This document shows positions 6,675-9,113 of a stretch of DNA of 9,113 nucleotides, in pieces. Both the position numbers and the translations under genes were made by a program. Under the pieces are notes generated by a model. The model was given only the letters and a program-made list of their open reading frames with translations, was not told the origin of the DNA and made no database searches. Every line of letters begins with the position of its first letter. Position 1 is the stretch's first letter. Origin of the DNA: SAR202 cluster bacterium (GTDB lineage: Bacteria > Chloroflexota > Dehalococcoidia > Lucifugimonadales > UBA1123); NCBI GenBank assembly GCA_030743915.1, contig JASLRP010000012.1, forward strand, positions 1-9,113, written 5' to 3'.

Positions 6675-6920
6675 TCAATTGGGCCGGCACGGTGGGCGAT
6701 GCCGCATATGATGAGACTCCTCCGGCTGCCCCGTCGGAGGAGTCTCATTATTACCGTCGGCCAAATGACGCAACGGTCTACGATTATTTCTACCCCACTT
6801 CCAGTTCCTGATTATATCGACGAACCTCGCCAGGTCGTCGTCAGGAAAGCTGTCAATGAAATTCTCTAACTTGACGGGAATTATGTCAAGTTTTGGAAGT
6901 TTTTGTATTGGACCGGCCAT
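6675..6920 (-). CDS. Possible small hypothetical protein
   Basis: An 81-codon frame starts at ATG 6920, 8 nt after the aminopeptidase stop. The same frame opens earlier at GTG 6944, overlapping that gene. Residues 10-35 (LDIIPVKLENFIDSFPDDDLARFVDI in two halves) look like an amphipathic acidic helical segment and have normal protein composition. The last third is encoded by the 14-bp hairpin at 6711-6748 and is low-complexity, which argues against expression of the full frame. No Shine-Dalgarno site is visible at either start. I do not recognise the family. It may be a decayed gene or chance; translational coupling to the aminopeptidase is possible. Confidence 0.25.
   Translation of the reverse strand: MAGPIQKLPKLDIIPVKLENFIDSFPDDDLARFVDIIRNWKWGRNNRRPLRHLADGNNETPPTGQPEESHHMRHRPPCRPN
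6711..6748 (-). terminator. Strong hairpin between aminopeptidase and comF (probable terminator)
   Basis: A perfect 14-bp inverted repeat (6711-6724 with 6735-6748) has a 10-nt GC-rich loop. It lies about 180 nt past the aminopeptidase stop and about 95 nt before the ComF start. The minus-strand 3' flank is CATATG, without a U-tract, while the plus-strand flank is TTATTACC. It could end the aminopeptidase transcript, protect its 3' end, or work in both directions. The rest of 6617-6928 shows only the doubtful small frame and no convincing promoter. Confidence 0.5.
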
Positions 6921-6928
6921 GTATGCCG

Positions 6929-9113
6929 CTACCCGATCAGCCACTTGGCCAATTCATCGCGGTTCTGGTCTGCCCAGGTGATGTTGAGCTTCATGCGCTC
7001 CAGCGACTGGCTGATTGTGCGCTCGGCGGCTGGGGCGGGATGGTTGTTGAAGAAATTCTCCACGTCCTGTCGCCGCTCTTCGGTCGTGAGTAGGGAGGTC
7101 ATCCCCACCAGTCGCATGAGGGCGAAACCGCCGTCGCCATAGCGTCGGTTAATCTCGTTCCAGTTGTCTTTGACGAACTCCCAGGCAAGGTTTCTGCCGT
7201 GCCGGTTGGAAGCGACGGTGACAATGACCCTGATGGTGTCCTGACTTCGCACGTCTGTGCCCAGCGCGCGGTCCAGGGTTTCCTGGAGCAGGTCGCCCTG
7301 CTCAAAGCTGGAGAGCGCGTTCAGGAATCGAATCTTTTCCTCGTGGAGGTCGGCGGTTTTTTCCAGGTCCCACATCTGGTCGTAAGTCTGGCGGTCGCCG
7401 CGCTGGGCGGCCATCTCGAAGACCACGGCTCGCATGTCCGGGTCGAGGCTGGAGGGGTCATCGGAGTAGCCCTGGAATCTGCGCTGGGCTTCGGCCAGCG
7501 TGCCCTCGTCCTCGAAGTGGCCAAGTTCTGAAAGGACGGTGCTTCGCAAAAGGGCATCGCGGTGACCCTCTCCAGGTTTGACGTCCCAACCGATATTGCG
7601 ACCAATGGGCGCAAATATGCCGCGAGCGAACGCCTGGAACCGGGGGTAGAAATCCTCGTCGGACAGCAGATTGTCCAGCGCGTTCAGGTTGAAGGCAAGG
7701 TCGCCGCATACCGACGCGTCTGTCTCGTTCTGGTACGCCTCGGCGACCGTGAGGAAGTGAGTCACGGGAATATGCCCTGCTTTGGTGAGCGCGTAGGCGT
7801 CGGCCTGGATGCCAAGCCGGTCGGCGGCAGGCAGGGCCAGGCTGCGTATTGGCTCGGTGAGTTTCTCAAGCTCTTCGGCAGGATATCGAACTCGGAAGAA
7901 TGCGGTCTGGCCGGGGTTGACCTTGATCCACTCGTCGGTGGAGCCGTGGGAAGCCGGCGTCATTTGGACCGTTTCCGTGGTCGTCTCCATGAGGCGACGC
8001 ACGGGGTCGGCATCGCTGGCGGTTCGGATTGTCAGAGGCACCTTCCAAGTCTGTTCGGGAGGCTGGCCGCCGTCGAGGACGTTCTCGTACAGGAACCGAG
8101 ATTGAGACAGCGACACCTCAATGCCCGTGTCGTCTCGTTTGATCTCGGCGTCCAGGAATGGATAGCCGGTCTGGCCGGTCCAGGTGTCCATGATGTCCGC
8201 CACGGGCTGGCCGGACGCTTCGCCCAGGGCGTTCCACAGGTCGCGCGTTCGGGCGTTGGCGTGGGAGTGCCGGTTGAGGTAGATGTTGAGGCCCTTCTGG
8301 AAATCGTCGGCGCCCAGGTACTGTTCCAGCATTCGGAGGATAGACCCGCCTTTTGAATAACTGATGGCGTCGAACAGCTGGCCGATCTCGTCCGGGTTTT
8401 TGACTTCCTGCTCGATGGGGTGAGAGTTCTGGAGGCCATCCAGCGAGAAAGCGCTCATGGTGTCGTTGCTGAGGAACTGAGTCCACATCTCCCACTCAGG
8501 GTGCAGAGCGTCAACGGCCTTGTCGCCCATCCACGACGCGAAGCTCTCGTTGAGCCAGAGGTCGTCCCACCAGGCCATCGTCACCAGATCGCCGAACCAC
8601 TGGTGGGCCATTTCGTGGGAGATGATCGCCGCCACGACCTCGCGGGTGCCGGCGGAGCTATTCTCCGGGTCAACAAGCAGGGCGGTCTCGCGGTATGTGA
8701 TCGCTCCCCAGTTCTCCATCGCCCCGGCGGCGAAGTCGGGGAGCGCCAGGTGGTCGAGCTTGGACAACGGATACGGTATTCCGAAGTAGTCGTTGAAGTA
8801 GGCCAGCAGGTCTATGGAAGTCTCCAGGGCGAATTGGCCCTTTTCTTCGTTGCCTCGCGTGGCCCAGACACGCATGAGCGTTCCGTCTGGCGTTGTGTCC
8901 TCGACACAAGCGATGTCGCCTACGATGAAAGCCAGCAGGTAGGTGGACATGATCGGAGTTTCGGCGAACTGGAGCTTCGTCTTGGCGTTGCCTTCGTCGG
9001 TCTCGTTGACTATCTCCATGTTGGAGACGGCCTTCAACTCCGAGGGGATTATCAGAGTGACTTCGAATGTGGCTTTGACTGAAGGTTCATCCCAGCACGG
9101 AAAGCATCGTCGG
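6929..9113 (-). CDS. M1-family zinc aminopeptidase (partial, N-terminus beyond the window)
   Basis: Removes N-terminal residues from peptides. The window holds 727 codons; the gene runs off the right edge. Upstream of the apparent TTG start at 9037 the frame continues as RRCFPCWDEPSVKATFEVTL, the conserved M1 N-terminal domain sequence, so that start is false. Counting from 9112, the substrate-binding GAMENWG is at residues 130-136, zinc-binding HEMAH at 166-170 and the third ligand E189 in LNESF, giving HExxH-x18-E. The likely catalytic tyrosine is Y252 in ISYSKGG. The rest forms a long C-terminal helical domain like that of the ERAP/puromycin-sensitive/tricorn-factor branch, ending in LAKWLIG. 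About 100-130 N-terminal residues are missing, so a signal peptide cannot be judged. No defect is visible in the active site. It is probably a general peptide-turnover enzyme. Confidence 0.96.
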   Translation of the reverse strand, partial: RRCFPCWDEPSVKATFEVTLIIPSELKAVSNMEIVNETDEGNAKTKLQFAETPIMSTYLLAFIVGDIACVEDTTPDGTLMRVWATRGNEEKGQFALETSIDLLAYFNDYFGIPYPLSKLDHLALPDFAAGAMENWGAITYRETALLVDPENSSAGTREVVAAIISHEMAHQWFGDLVTMAWWDDLWLNESFASWMGDKAVDALHPEWEMWTQFLSNDTMSAFSLDGLQNSHPIEQEVKNPDEIGQLFDAISYSKGGSILRMLEQYLGADDFQKGLNIYLNRHSHANARTRDLWNALGEASGQPVADIMDTWTGQTGYPFLDAEIKRDDTGIEVSLSQSRFLYENVLDGGQPPEQTWKVPLTIRTASDADPVRRLMETTTETVQMTPASHGSTDEWIKVNPGQTAFFRVRYPAEELEKLTEPIRSLALPAADRLGIQADAYALTKAGHIPVTHFLTVAEAYQNETDASVCGDLAFNLNALDNLLSDEDFYPRFQAFARGIFAPIGRNIGWDVKPGEGHRDALLRSTVLSELGHFEDEGTLAEAQRRFQGYSDDPSSLDPDMRAVVFEMAAQRGDRQTYDQMWDLEKTADLHEEKIRFLNALSSFEQGDLLQETLDRALGTDVRSQDTIRVIVTVASNRHGRNLAWEFVKDNWNEINRRYGDGGFALMRLVGMTSLLTTEERRQDVENFFNNHPAPAAERTISQSLERMKLNITWADQNRDELAKWLIG

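Noticed and set aside
7562..8356. 264-codon plus-strand open frame
   Set aside because: Antisense shadow of the M1 aminopeptidase, which has intact catalytic motifs in its own frame.
9035..9037. TTG at 9037 as the aminopeptidase start
   Set aside because: The frame continues upstream to the window edge with conserved M1 sequence (CWDEP...KATFEVTL), so the gene is truncated by the window and not short.
1..9113. CRISPR array, insertion sequence, tRNA/rRNA gene, defence island or prophage
   Set aside because: No direct-repeat array, transposase, cloverleaf, rRNA segment or phage/defence gene was seen on either strand.

Overview
The window suggests a free-living, moderately GC-rich bacterium. 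It has sigma-70-type promoters (TTGACA boxes), canonical Shine-Dalgarno sites, GTG and ATG starts, and a full T-box riboswitch ending in an intrinsic terminator. T-boxes are typical of Firmicutes, Actinobacteria and Chloroflexota. The eukaryote-like (type 2) IleRS with a rearranged HIGH motif, the OsmC protein and the lone cNMP-fold protein recall uncultured Chloroflexota (SAR202/Dehalococcoidia-like). That placement is inference from protein resemblance only. No mobile element, CRISPR array, tRNA or rRNA was seen.

All supported genes lie on the minus strand and are read right to left. At the right edge is an M1 zinc aminopeptidase whose N-terminus lies outside the window (6929-9113). A gap with a 14-bp perfect hairpin follows, then a ComF-family phosphoribosyltransferase (5912-6616) and an OsmC-family peroxidase (5282-5725) with its own promoter. 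Immediately after osmC is a TTGACA promoter and a T-box leader of about 350 nt. It precedes a two-gene operon: a class I SAM-dependent methyltransferase (4044-4850) and a full-length isoleucyl-tRNA synthetase (839-3997). A 9-bp hairpin closes the operon. Next is a promoter and a lone cyclic-nucleotide-binding-fold protein without a DNA-binding domain (118-621). A further leftward promoter sits at the left edge.

The centre of interest is the T-box operon. The synthetase has both class I signature motifs altered: HIGH reads GVHH, with the first and third positions swapped, and KMSKS reads EMHKS. The GXHH form has been tied to extreme mupirocin resistance in another IleRS2. The leader's best specifier is AUC (Ile), but its tRNA-end-binding bulge reads UGGC rather than the UGGU expected for an A73 tRNA-Ile. 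A methyltransferase of unknown substrate is the first gene under this control, so charging of the sensed tRNA should set its expression together with ileS. The other genes are ordinary housekeeping or stress functions.
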